From contig QMPB01000028.1 in assembly GCA_003648395.1 (NCBI GenBank), positions 1 through 16,777 on the forward strand: a DNA stretch of 16,777 nt, in the 5' to 3' direction. Numbering within the stretch: position 1 is the stretch's first letter; every line of letters begins with the position of its first letter. Positions 7,716 through 15,923 of the stretch are shown here, piece by piece. Both the position numbers and the translations under genes were made by a program. This stretch comes from Bacteroidota bacterium. Lineage in GTDB: Bacteria > Bacteroidota > Bacteroidia > Bacteroidales > UBA1556. Below the pieces are notes generated by a model. That model did no database searches. It saw only the letters and a list, made by a program, of their open reading frames with translations, and was not told where the DNA came from.

Positions 7716-9671
7716 CTAATCTTTTACAACCTTTTTAACAAAGGTTTGTTGACTAGTGCTAATACGTAATAAATAGATTCCGGTTACATTATTGGTTAAA
7801 TTGATAGTATAATCATTGACATTCAGCCCATTAAAAGACTTTATCTTTCTCCCAGAGACATCAAATAAGTCAATATTATTAATAATATCTTTAGACTTAA
7901 TAAGTATGGTGTTTTTTGTTGGGTTTGGTGCAATAAAAAGCTCATTATCAGTATTGTGATTGCTAATTCCTATATTTGAAGAAATATTACTTCTAGAAAT
8001 CAAATGAATTTCTGGGTCAAATTCAACAGTATCTATCCAAGAATTAACAGCAACACTATACTGTTGTCCTGAAAAAGTATTATCGAATACAATAGTAGAA
8101 TCAAAGTTGTTACCTTTAATACGAATAGGAACAGGCATTTCAAAGAAATTTACAGAAAAATGAGAGCTACTCTGATTTAGTGTTACGGTAATACTATCTA
8201 AATTAGATTGATATACACTAATGTTATATATTGGGTATCCTTGACCATAATACCAATCATCAAAGAATTCAGTAAGGTTAAGTCCACTTGCAGTTTCAAG
8301 GTGTGCTTTTAAATCAGAAGTATGTGCATATCCATAACTTAAAGCGGGGTCGTTTAAGTAGTTTCTTATTCCAGCAAAGAATGCAGAATCACCACAAACC
8401 CAGCGCAACATATGAAGTACATAAGCTCCTTTATTATACGAAAGTCTACTGTTAAATATTCTATTTACACTTGTTGTATCATCACAATAAACAGAACCAT
8501 CAGGGTAATTAATAACGTTATTCATAGTTTGATGCCTCCACGATTCCCACCAAGGAGTACCAGGCATATGTTCGTATGTTAGCCCAGTTAAATAAGTGGC
8601 AAAACCTTCATTTAACCATATGTCGTGCCATGAGCCACAAGTAACCATATCGCCAAACCATTGGTGAGCAAGTTCATGAGCCATCAACGCGTGGCTAAAA
8701 CCGCCCATAAAACTCATTGTTTGATGTTCCATTCCTCCACCCCAGCCAAACTGAGCGTGACCATATTTCTCGTCAATAAATGGATAATCTATAAACAGAT
8801 TGCTATACAATTGTATGCTACTAACTACATTAGGCGTTTGTGTTACAACGGTTGCAGAATCTTCTGGATATATATAATTCAAAACCTCCACTACTCCTGA
8901 ATTTATTGTTGCAAAGTCAGAATATACGGCATAATTTGTTACCGCTATAGCCACCAAATATGTTGCTATTGCATGACGATGTTTCCAATGGTATAATTTA
9001 TGATTATCAACTACAGTTTCCTCAACTAATAAGCCATTAGATGCAGCTCTTTGTCCCATAGGAGTTTTTACGTAAACGTCTATTGAATCGATCTTATCAC
9101 TTAAGTCATTCTTATTTGGCCACCATTCTTTTGCTCCATATGGCTCTGATAGAGTCCAAATGATAGGTGCGCCATTATGGTAGTCTTGAAGAAAAGAACC
9201 AAAGCCTAAACCAGCACCAGGTACTCCTTGATAGAAAATTTCAACAGAATCTAAAGTATTATTTGAAATAGCCGATGGTAGATATAAGTTTAATAAGGCG
9301 GCTGCACTATCGGCAAAAGAAATGTTTTGTCCATGATATAGTACGCTATCTACTTGCATTGCTGCATCTAGCTCAAAAGTAATAATATGAGTATTGTTTT
9401 CAGTAACTTTAAACAATGTATATACAGAGCCACTAATATATGTTACTGCAGGGTCAATATTCCAGTGCATTCTATGATATTTTATATCAATATTACCCCC
9501 AGCATAAGATGTTGTCATACCTGCAAACATTTGTTGCTTATTATGAGAACACAAATTCACAGCTGTTTGATTTATTATGTCTAGTTCTATTTCGGTTTTA
9601 GGTTTTTGTGCACTTAACGACAAGCTTATTATTAAAGAAATAATAAGTACAGATACTTTAAAGAAATTCAT
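7716..9671 (-). CDS. Secreted M1 family metallopeptidase with T9SS sorting domain
   Basis: A 651-aa zinc aminopeptidase-like enzyme of peptidase family M1 (gluzincin). Order: signal peptide (1-21, cut after SAQ); an N-terminal beta domain (about 55-245); and the catalytic domain with GGMEHQ at 312-317, in the place of the GAMEN substrate motif. The zinc site HELAH at 332-336 is followed 18 residues later by Glu355 in LNEGFATY, giving a complete HExxH-(18)-E. Asn of GAMEN is changed to His-Gln, seen in some bacterial M1 proteins. A beta domain follows, then a T9SS type A sorting domain (576-651) with IAPNPTKN, LFDVSGRKI and YLLRI, ending in KKVVKD. It is predicted to be exported and surface-attached or released. 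It lies 20 bp after the C25 protease gene, same strand, with no promoter between. Peptide or oligopeptide degradation outside the cell is inferred. Confidence 0.93.
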   Translation of the reverse strand: MNFFKVSVLIISLIISLSLSAQKPKTEIELDIINQTAVNLCSHNKQQMFAGMTTSYAGGNIDIKYHRMHWNIDPAVTYISGSVYTLFKVTENNTHIITFELDAAMQVDSVLYHGQNISFADSAAALLNLYLPSAISNNTLDSVEIFYQGVPGAGLGFGSFLQDYHNGAPIIWTLSEPYGAKEWWPNKNDLSDKIDSIDVYVKTPMGQRAASNGLLVEETVVDNHKLYHWKHRHAIATYLVAIAVTNYAVYSDFATINSGVVEVLNYIYPEDSATVVTQTPNVVSSIQLYSNLFIDYPFIDEKYGHAQFGWGGGMEHQTMSFMGGFSHALMAHELAHQWFGDMVTCGSWHDIWLNEGFATYLTGLTYEHMPGTPWWESWRHQTMNNVINYPDGSVYCDDTTSVNRIFNSRLSYNKGAYVLHMLRWVCGDSAFFAGIRNYLNDPALSYGYAHTSDLKAHLETASGLNLTEFFDDWYYGQGYPIYNISVYQSNLDSITVTLNQSSSHFSVNFFEMPVPIRIKGNNFDSTIVFDNTFSGQQYSVAVNSWIDTVEFDPEIHLISRSNISSNIGISNHNTDNELFIAPNPTKNTILIKSKDIINNIDLFDVSGRKIKSFNGLNVNDYTINLTNNVTGIYLLRISTSQQTFVKKVVKD

Positions 9672-9691
9672 ATTATTTATTTTTAAAGGTT

Positions 9692-12600
9692 TTACTCTAC
9701 AATTAGTTTAAATACTTTATCAATATTACTATCATTATGAATAATTAGAAAGTATATGCCAGCAGAATGTTTAGAAATATTAAATACTTCATTATTTCCA
9801 ATTCTAGCATTAACATCTCTTTTTTCAATAAGTTCTCCAATAGAATTGTATAATTTAATATTCCATAATTCACCATTTACATTTTCAAATTCGATATTAA
9901 AAATGCCATTTATAACAGGGTTAGGATAAATATTAATATTCTTTTCATTAGAGTTGTTTTCTATTCCTACTGTATTATGAATGAATAGAGTGCGATATGT
10001 AATACAATTATTAGAATCGGATAAAGAAATTTTATACATACCAGCACATAAATCAGTAGCGGTAGCAGTTGTTTGATTATTTGGGTCATTCCAACTGTAA
10101 GAATAAGGTAATGTTCCTCCTATAGGATTACAAGTTGCTGTTCCGTTACAATCATTAGTATTATCATCAGTATATACAGTTGTCATATCTAATGCTGGTG
10201 GTTCGTTAATAGTATATGATTCAGTAACTTCGCATCCAAAAGAATCTGTTATAATAACACTGTAATTACCTGCAGATAAATTATTTAATAGAGTGTCGTT
10301 TGCGGTATTACTCCATAAAATATTATAAGGAGGTATACCACCATTCAAACTAATATCAATTGACCCACTGGATTGGAAATAACATTGTGCATCAGTTACA
10401 GTTGAATTAATTTGTATTGGAGATGATGGACCTTCAACGTATAAAGTATCATTAATTACATTATTATTAGCATCTGTAATAACTACAGTATAAACTCCTT
10501 TTACAAGGTTAGTTAATGAGGAAGTAGTGTCACCAGTTGACCAATTTATTTGATATGGAGGGTGACCGCATGCTGGAAAAATTTCTAATGAGCCAAGGCT
10601 ATCTCCGAAGCATTTATTTCCCATAGAGCTAGAAAACAGACTTAGATTATCTCCTCCACCAAGATGTATTTTCTTTATAAATGGGCGTTTATTTCGTGCT
10701 GTAATAGTTAGAGTAAAGTATCCTCCTTGAAGATTATTCAAGAATAAAGTGCCATTTCCTCCTACTAAAGTTGTTTTGCTCAATAAGATTCCATTTCCTA
10801 TTAAAGAAACAACAGCATTGGAGTCAGAGCAATTATTTATTACAAATGAAGTATCGTTACAATGTATAGTATCATTAACAAAAGCAGTAATAGTATCGGG
10901 TTGTTCTGTCCATATTTTCATTGCAGGATCACCAAAATAATGAAATAATTCATAAGAATATTGATTACTAGAATTACTTCCTCCCCAAGTTTGAACCATA
11001 CGTACTAAGCCATGGTTAACAACATCACCCATTGTTACTATATCTGTATGAGCTGTAGTATTTGGACTATAAACACCCCCACTACCAAATAATGGTAATA
11101 AACCAGGATTTGACCAAATAGCATCAATCATACCTATTGAAAATCCATCATTATTACCGCTATAGCTATAATACGAAGCGGCAACAACACCAACGGCACC
11201 AGCATTCTGTTTCCTCATAAAAGACTCTGCAAAGCATTGATTAAGAGTAAACTCTCCAGTGTGACAATTTATACTAAATACAACAGGCAACTTATTTCCA
11301 TTATTAAGAGTACTTGACGTTATACTACTATTTACATAATAAGGATGTGCCCAACCACTACCTCCAGAATAACCATGATCGCGATGAAAAACTAAGAATT
11401 TACCTGCATTTATAGCAGTAGTAATATCAGCAGCTCCACTACTCCATGAAAAGCCATTTATTTTTAATATTTCTGTTGGTAAAGCTTGTCCATTTGAATA
11501 GTAACCATTATTATAATTTGCTGGATAAACAGAGTTGTCGCAATAATATAATCTTTGAGAATTATAACCTTGAGTCATAATATAATCTCTTATATTTTCA
11601 CTGGTGTGTAAAAATCTCCTGTCTGCATAACCATCATTATCATCATCTTGGTATTGTGCACAGTTCAAGGCATTAGTATAAAAGCTAGTATCGTTGATGG
11701 GGTTTCTTTCATAATTAATAATTTTTTGAACTTGCATCATTGCATCGGTAGCACTATTTGCAGATATTCTTCCTTTTGCCATATCTGGTACATAATCGCT
11801 ATTTCCATCCATGCAAACGTAATATAGGTCAGTACCAAATAATTCATTATTAGAATTGTATATCATTTTAGCAGGAACATCTTGATGGTCTCCAATAATA
11901 AGCAGGTAATCTGGTTTTGGAGTCCAATTAATATATCTATTATGTACAGCGGCTTTTACATTAGCCGAAGTCCAGCTATTTGAAGAAACAACTTCTACTG
12001 AATAGCCCATCTGGCGTTTCCAATTGGCAATTGAATCAGCGGCTGCAAGATAATTGCTGTGAGTAATAATTATATAATTCTTACTTGGTCCACTTATTGG
12101 CACTACACTAGCTGTACTTGAATAATATTTATTTGCTTCTTTTTGCCACGAACTAGAGTTTAATGGATAATTTAATAATTGCTTAATATAATTTTCTGTG
12201 TGATTTGCATAATTAGTAAAACTATTTGCTCCAGAGAATGTTATTTTATAGTTAATATTTTTGTGTAAATACAGATTTCCTTTTACTGGATTATACTGAA
12301 CAGGACAAGTTTGAACTTGTAAAAACTTAATTCCTCTAAAAATCATAGTGCCTATGATTTTTACACTTTGGCTAGGATATAATTGGTCAGTGTTGTAGAA
12401 GTTTTTATTTATTTCAAATTCTGGTTCTGGAGCCCCCTCTGTATCTCTTGCTGGTTTTAATGCAGGAAAAATTTTATTGGTAGTTACCACATCAGGCATT
12501 TGGTCATAAATCTTTAATTTATATGTTGCGCCTTCAGGTATTGCTATTAAGTCGATATGTGCGGGCATTGCTGGAAGACCAACTTCTTGTAAATGGCTAA

Positions 12601-12826
12601 AACCTTCAACAAAAAGACGATTGTAATCTATTTTATTGTTCGTTATTTCAATTATTCTAACATTATTAAAACTATAGGAAACATCTACTCCATTTAAGCC
12701 ATTATCAATTATATTACGTAGTGGTGAAGATTCTTGTTGTTGATTATTAAGTATCGATTTTGGAGTTTGAGCAGAAATACTAATACTAATAAATAGTATA
12801 AATATAATTTGTAATGATAACTTCAT
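9692..12826 (-). CDS. Gingipain-like C25 cysteine protease with SprB repeats and T9SS sorting domain
   Basis: A 1044-aa exported protease. I choose the ATG at 12826 because MKLSLQIIFILFISISISAQ is a proper signal peptide; an in-frame ATG at 12871 would add 15 residues ahead of it and lies only a few bases past the predicted transcript start. Order: signal peptide; an N-terminal propeptide-like region (about 30-230); the C25 catalytic domain (about 245-640) with the catalytic pair His484 (RDHGYSGG) and Cys521 (SINCHTGEF); three SprB-type repeats (about 739-798, 815-875 and 892-950), each ending with a YxVxITD-like strand; and a T9SS type A sorting domain (965-1044) with INIYPNP, LYNSIGELI and GIYFLII. 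The specificity (Arg or Lys, as in gingipains) is not readable. It heads an operon with the M1 peptidase and a small secreted protein. The domain calls are from motif recognition. Confidence 0.92.
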   Translation of the reverse strand: MKLSLQIIFILFISISISAQTPKSILNNQQQESSPLRNIIDNGLNGVDVSYSFNNVRIIEITNNKIDYNRLFVEGFSHLQEVGLPAMPAHIDLIAIPEGATYKLKIYDQMPDVVTTNKIFPALKPARDTEGAPEPEFEINKNFYNTDQLYPSQSVKIIGTMIFRGIKFLQVQTCPVQYNPVKGNLYLHKNINYKITFSGANSFTNYANHTENYIKQLLNYPLNSSSWQKEANKYYSSTASVVPISGPSKNYIIITHSNYLAAADSIANWKRQMGYSVEVVSSNSWTSANVKAAVHNRYINWTPKPDYLLIIGDHQDVPAKMIYNSNNELFGTDLYYVCMDGNSDYVPDMAKGRISANSATDAMMQVQKIINYERNPINDTSFYTNALNCAQYQDDDNDGYADRRFLHTSENIRDYIMTQGYNSQRLYYCDNSVYPANYNNGYYSNGQALPTEILKINGFSWSSGAADITTAINAGKFLVFHRDHGYSGGSGWAHPYYVNSSITSSTLNNGNKLPVVFSINCHTGEFTLNQCFAESFMRKQNAGAVGVVAASYYSYSGNNDGFSIGMIDAIWSNPGLLPLFGSGGVYSPNTTAHTDIVTMGDVVNHGLVRMVQTWGGSNSSNQYSYELFHYFGDPAMKIWTEQPDTITAFVNDTIHCNDTSFVINNCSDSNAVVSLIGNGILLSKTTLVGGNGTLFLNNLQGGYFTLTITARNKRPFIKKIHLGGGDNLSLFSSSMGNKCFGDSLGSLEIFPACGHPPYQINWSTGDTTSSLTNLVKGVYTVVITDANNNVINDTLYVEGPSSPIQINSTVTDAQCYFQSSGSIDISLNGGIPPYNILWSNTANDTLLNNLSAGNYSVIITDSFGCEVTESYTINEPPALDMTTVYTDDNTNDCNGTATCNPIGGTLPYSYSWNDPNNQTTATATDLCAGMYKISLSDSNNCITYRTLFIHNTVGIENNSNEKNINIYPNPVINGIFNIEFENVNGELWNIKLYNSIGELIEKRDVNARIGNNEVFNISKHSAGIYFLIIHNDSNIDKVFKLIVE
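9977..10612 (-). repeat. Three SprB-like protein repeats within the C25 protease
   Basis: Each unit of roughly 60 residues has the pattern: Cys and Gly near the start, GGxxPYxxxW in the middle, then an LxxGxYxVxITD strand and a Cys late in the unit. Unit 1 has a His-Pro-Pro-Tyr variant and lacks the late Cys; units 2 and 3 are more typical. Such repeats are best known in the gliding adhesin SprB and are common in large T9SS cargo. The DNA is diverged, so these are protein-level repeats rather than unstable DNA repeats. Confidence 0.75.
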
Positions 12827-12885
12827 AAGTATGTGTTTAATATATATAGTCTTAACCATAATCGTTCCCAAAGATTATGAGTTGA

Positions 12886-12893
12886 CAAATGTA
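12886..12893 (-). promoter_or_regulatory. Putative -7 element for the C25-M1 secreted peptidase operon
   Basis: TACATTTG on the minus strand fits TAnnTTTG. It sits about 60 bp before the chosen ATG at 12826. A perfect 14-bp AT-only palindrome (12892-12905) lies directly upstream of it. No clear -33 motif was found. Motif evidence only. Confidence 0.35.
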
Positions 12894-12979
12894 ATTATAT
12901 AATTAATTTAGATTATGATATATTGACAATAATAAAAAAGATAAGTTGCTTTGATAAAAAACTAATTAATAGATGTTTT

Positions 12980-14005
12980 TTACCTAACAGTCCATTTAAT
13001 ATCAATAATTTGTCCTGCTCTCAAAATCTTAAGTAGGTATGTTTGTCCTTTTTTTAATGAGTTAAGATACTTAACAGCATCTTCTACATTATCAGGATTA
13101 TCAAATTTTTTGTTATCAATACCAAGCACGATATCTCCACCGATTGTAATATTTTGGTCTTCAAGAGAAATATTAGCAAATCCTCCTTTAAGCCCCATGA
13201 AATAAGCAGGAGAGTTTTTTGCTACATTTTCAATTAATACCGCTCCATCTTGTGGAACATTAAAAGCCATGGCTAAAGGTCCATACAAATAAAACACATC
13301 TACACCTATCCAATTATTAGATTGGTTGATTAATAGATCCTTAATAATATTAATTGTTGCAACAAAACCAATACCTTCAAATCCTCCAGAGCGTGAAAGA
13401 ATAGAACTAACAATGCCTATTACTTCTCCATTCATATTAAACATTGGTCCGCCAGAATTTCCTGTATTTATTGCGGCATCTGTTTGAAAAAACTCCATCT
13501 TTTTAAAGTTTGAAGAATGTCCCTGTTGAGTTTCTTTTCTACTAATATAACCAACAGAAAGGGAGTGTTCTAAGCCCATAGGGCTACCAATAATCATAAC
13601 CTCGTCTCCAATTCTACTTTTATCACTATCACCCATTTTTGCAGGTTTTGGGTCTTTAATTAATCCCATAGTCTTAATAACAGCAATATCTGCAATTCTT
13701 GAAAGACCTTCAATTTTAGCCTTCATCACCTGACCATTTTTAAAATACACCTCAATCTCATCAGCATTATTTACCACATGAGCTGCCGTTAATATTTTAC
13801 CATCCTTACTAACAAGAACACCTGATCCAAGGGCTCCATAAGAAACCTTATCGTTGGCATTTCCTTGACCTTTAGTCTTGCTTTCAATTGTTCTAATAAC
13901 AACTACTGATGAGTCTAAACTAGAAAACAAATCACTAATATTTTGAGCATTAGTGTTAAAACTTAAAAAAACAATTACTATTACTGCTATGTATTTTTTT
14001 ATCAT
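12980..14005 (-). CDS. HtrA-like trypsin-family serine protease with PDZ domain
   Basis: A 341-aa envelope protease. The ATG at 14005 gives a clean signal peptide (MIKKYIAVIVIVFL...NAQ); the longer frame opening with TTG at 14041 is rejected. The catalytic triad is complete: His76 in LTAAHVV, Asp106 in IADIAVI and Ser184 in TGNSGGP. A PDZ-like domain follows (about 240-335, with GDIVLGID at 290-297). It has one PDZ, as in DegS-type proteins, but a cleavable-looking signal, and an insert KTKGQGNANDK before the first core strand. Likely periplasmic quality control or processing of envelope and secreted proteins. It lies 153 bp upstream of the C25 protease operon on the same strand, and is separated from it by a promoter-like element. 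Family call firm; substrate unknown. Confidence 0.9.
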   Translation of the reverse strand: MIKKYIAVIVIVFLSFNTNAQNISDLFSSLDSSVVVIRTIESKTKGQGNANDKVSYGALGSGVLVSKDGKILTAAHVVNNADEIEVYFKNGQVMKAKIEGLSRIADIAVIKTMGLIKDPKPAKMGDSDKSRIGDEVMIIGSPMGLEHSLSVGYISRKETQQGHSSNFKKMEFFQTDAAINTGNSGGPMFNMNGEVIGIVSSILSRSGGFEGIGFVATINIIKDLLINQSNNWIGVDVFYLYGPLAMAFNVPQDGAVLIENVAKNSPAYFMGLKGGFANISLEDQNITIGGDIVLGIDNKKFDNPDNVEDAVKYLNSLKKGQTYLLKILRAGQIIDIKWTVR

Positions 14006-14038
14006 AATGTGAATTTTATTAAAAATATTATTAAGGGA

Positions 14039-14046
14039 CAAATATA
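14039..14046 (-). promoter_or_regulatory. Putative -7 element for the HtrA-like protease gene
   Basis: TATATTTG on the minus strand fits TAnnTTTG. With a transcript start near 14032 the leader to the ATG at 14005 would be about 27 nt. It also shows why the TTG at 14041, inside this element, cannot be the start. No -33 motif seen. Confidence 0.35.
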
Positions 14047-14101
14047 TTATTAATTGCTTAAAGTAAAAATCTTAGTTAGAAAAGTATTGAGCTTTTTATT
14101 T

Positions 14102-14109
14102 TACTTTTG
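14102..14109 (+). promoter_or_regulatory. Putative -7 element for hflX
   Basis: TACTTTTG fits TAnnTTTG, the same octamer as in front of rluB and the ATPase gene. Transcript start would be near 14116, only about 16 nt before the predicted TTG start. No clear -33 motif at the expected distance. Confidence 0.4.
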
Positions 14110-14131
14110 CTTTTTTAAAATTTAAGAAATA

Positions 14132-15316
14132 TTGATTAGTACAAGAAAACAAATAGAAAGCTGTATTATAGTTGGAGTAGCCACTCAGCAGCAAAGGATT
14201 GAAAAGCTTCAAGAGTATCTTGATGAGCTTGACTTTTTAGTGAAAACAGCTGGTGCTGTTGTAAAAAAGAGATTTACTCAGAAATTGCAAATGCCTGATA
14301 GCAGAACTTATGTGGGTTCAGGAAAACTGGAAGAAATAGTTGAGTATGTTCGTGCTGCTGATATTAGTATGGTGGTTTTTGATGACGAACTAAGCCCTTC
14401 TCAATTACGAAACCTTGATAAAGTTATTAATTGCAAGATTTTAGATAGAACAAATTTAATACTTGATATTTTTGCTAAAAGAGCACAAACTGCTCACTCT
14501 AAAACTCAAGTTGAATTAGCTCAATATCAATACTTACTGCCTCGTTTAACTGGTATGTGGACTCACTTAGAACGTCAAAAAGGTGGTATTGGAATGCGCG
14601 GCCCTGGTGAAACAGAAATTGAAACGGATAGAAGAATTGTTCGTGATAGAATCTCATTATTGAAGAAAAGACTAGTGGCTATTGATAAACAAAAAGCAAC
14701 TCAAAGAAAAAATAGAGGAAAACTGTTACGAATAGCATTGGTAGGATATACTAACGTAGGTAAGTCAACTATCATGAATATGTTGAGCAAATCAGAAGTT
14801 TTTGCTGAAAATAAATTATTTGCCACACTTGATACTACTGTTAGAAAAACTGTAGTTCACAATCTCCCATTTCTATTAGCTGACACTGTAGGTTTCATAC
14901 GAAAATTACCTCATGGCTTAGTCGAATCGTTCAAATCTACTTTAGATGAAGTAAGGGAAGCAGATGTATTACTGCATGTTGTGGATATTTCGCATGATGA
15001 ATTCGAAGATCAAATTAATGTAGTTAATCAAACACTTGCTGACATAGGAAGTGCCAATAAACATACAATAATGGTTTTTAATAAGATAGATGCATATTCT
15101 TTTGTAGAGAAAGAAGAGGATGATTTAATGCCATCTACTAAGGAAAACATAAGCCTTGACGAACTTATGAAAACATGGATGGCAAAGGAGAACCACCCTT
15201 GCATATTTATTTCCGCTAAGAAAAAGTCTAATTTACAAGAATTTAGGCAGTTGATTTATGATGAAGTAAAGCAGGTTCATGCAGAGAGATTTCCTTATAA
15301 TGATTTTCTGTACTAG
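14132..15316 (+). CDS. hflX: GTPase HflX, ribosome-splitting factor
   Basis: HflX binds the 50S subunit and splits stalled ribosomes, for example after heat shock. The 394-aa protein shows the N-terminal HflX domain (about 12-125), the family signature GGIGMRGPGETEIETDRR at 151-168, a coiled linker, and the GTPase domain: G1 GYTNVGKS (205-212), G2 Thr in TLDTT (232-236), G3 DTVG (251-254), G4 NKID (317-320) and G5 SAK (361-363). All GTP-binding motifs are intact. The start is odd: the frame closes at a TAA at 14123 and no ATG exists before residue 54, which is inside the conserved domain, so translation most likely begins at TTG 14132. Divergent from the HtrA-like protease gene across about 126 bp. 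Confidence 0.95.
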   Translation: MISTRKQIESCIIVGVATQQQRIEKLQEYLDELDFLVKTAGAVVKKRFTQKLQMPDSRTYVGSGKLEEIVEYVRAADISMVVFDDELSPSQLRNLDKVINCKILDRTNLILDIFAKRAQTAHSKTQVELAQYQYLLPRLTGMWTHLERQKGGIGMRGPGETEIETDRRIVRDRISLLKKRLVAIDKQKATQRKNRGKLLRIALVGYTNVGKSTIMNMLSKSEVFAENKLFATLDTTVRKTVVHNLPFLLADTVGFIRKLPHGLVESFKSTLDEVREADVLLHVVDISHDEFEDQINVVNQTLADIGSANKHTIMVFNKIDAYSFVEKEEDDLMPSTKENISLDELMKTWMAKENHPCIFISAKKKSNLQEFRQLIYDEVKQVHAERFPYNDFLY

Positions 15317-15367
15317 GATACATTATTTACGGAAAGATTATTAATATATTGGATAGAACAATGTGGG

Positions 15368-15709
15368 CTAATACTCCTTTTTCATCAAGATTAATACTTT
15401 ATTTAGCCCTATTTTTAAAGCCTCGAAATTTTTAATTATTTCGTCATAGTTAGTATTGTTTCTGCCATTTTTTTCAATGTATAATGCGTATGGTACTAAA
15501 TTGTTCATTTTCCATAATTTGAGCGAACTTTTTAGTTTATGAGAAACATCTCCCGCCATTTCCCATTTCTTTTCATCAATACAGAACTCAATTTCTGCTA
15601 ACATTTGTGGGGCTAAATCAAAAAGCATATGTGCCAATTCATTGACTTCATTTTGATTTCCGTCCATCATTTCTAACAATAGTGAAGGATTGTATTGTGC
15701 GTTTGACAT
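15368..15709 (-). CDS. Stand-alone HPt (histidine phosphotransfer) protein
   Basis: A 113-aa single-domain protein, the usual HPt length. The helical pattern and the phospho-accepting motif VSHKLKSSLKL are present, with His57 as the predicted phosphorylation site and Lys58 and Lys60 as in the HxLKG-type core (here HKLKSS, the usual Gly being Ser). HPt proteins shuttle phosphate between receiver domains in phosphorelays. No receiver or hybrid kinase is nearby; the histidine kinase at 3307-4830 has no receiver, so a direct link is not supported. It is divergent from the cysteine-rich gene across a repeat-rich control region, and converges with hflX. Confidence 0.8.
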   Translation of the reverse strand: MSNAQYNPSLLLEMMDGNQNEVNELAHMLFDLAPQMLAEIEFCIDEKKWEMAGDVSHKLKSSLKLWKMNNLVPYALYIEKNGRNNTNYDEIIKNFEALKIGLNKVLILMKKEY

Positions 15710-15734
15710 TCAATTGGGTGTGTTTAATGAATGA

Positions 15735-15742
15735 CAAAGTTA
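15735..15742 (-). promoter_or_regulatory. Putative -7 element for the HPt gene
   Basis: TAACTTTG on the minus strand fits TAnnTTTG and would give a leader of about 20 nt before the ATG at 15709. The 19-bp tandem repeat begins 13 bp upstream of this element, covering where a -33 contact would fall. Confidence 0.4.
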
Positions 15743-15755
15743 AGACTAATATTTT

Positions 15756-15793
15756 AAAAGAAGATAATTATCATAAAAGAAGATAATTATCAT
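15756..15793. repeat. Exact 19-bp tandem repeat with palindromic core GATAATTATC
   Basis: Two identical, directly adjacent copies of AAAAGAAGATAATTATCAT occupy 15756-15774 and 15775-15793. Each holds the perfect 10-bp palindrome GATAATTATC (15763-15772 and 15782-15791), so the two palindromes sit 19 bp apart, just under two helical turns. They lie in the -33 area of the HPt promoter. Likely paired operator sites for a dimeric regulator; alternatively a simple slippage duplication. Confidence 0.7.
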
Positions 15794-15820
15794 AAAAAAA
15801 TATTATAGATTACAACTAAT

Positions 15821-15838
15821 ATATGTTAATTATCATAT
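15821..15838. promoter_or_regulatory. Third GATAATTATC-like palindrome
   Basis: ATATGTTAATTATCATAT is a near-perfect 18-bp palindrome (one mismatched pair) whose core GTTAATTATC (15825-15834) differs from the tandem-repeat core by one base. It lies 10-28 bp upstream of the -7 element of the cysteine-rich gene, overlapping the expected -33 region. Together with the tandem copies it suggests one regulator governing both divergent genes. Confidence 0.45.
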
Positions 15839-15848
15839 ATAACTGTCG

Positions 15849-15856
15849 TATCTTTG
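15849..15856 (+). promoter_or_regulatory. Putative -7 element for the cysteine-rich small protein gene
   Basis: TATCTTTG fits TAnnTTTG. The leader to the ATG at 15924 would be about 60 nt. No separate -33 motif; the near-palindrome described at 15821-15838 occupies that space. Confidence 0.4.
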
Positions 15857-15923
15857 TTATCAATATAACAATACGATATTATAAACCATATCAAATTAGT
15901 TAATAAGCGTAAATTAGAATATT

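Noticed and set aside
8661..8900. 79-codon open frame on the plus strand
   Set aside because: It is antisense to the catalytic part of the M1 peptidase gene and has no recognisable product; the same holds for the other short frames inside genes.
12827..12871. Upstream ATG giving a 1059-aa C25 protein
   Set aside because: It puts 15 residues ahead of a standard signal peptide and lies a few bases after the predicted transcript start; ATG at 12826 is better.
12892..12905. Perfect 14-bp palindrome next to the C25 promoter element
   Set aside because: AT-only palindromes of this length are expected a few times in a window of this composition; noted but not called an operator.
14006..14041. TTG start giving a 353-aa HtrA-like protein
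   Set aside because: It falls within the promoter-like element and ahead of a clean signal peptide that begins at the ATG at 14005.
15756..15838. Possible CRISPR array
   Set aside because: The copies are directly adjacent with no spacers and the unit is only 19 bp.
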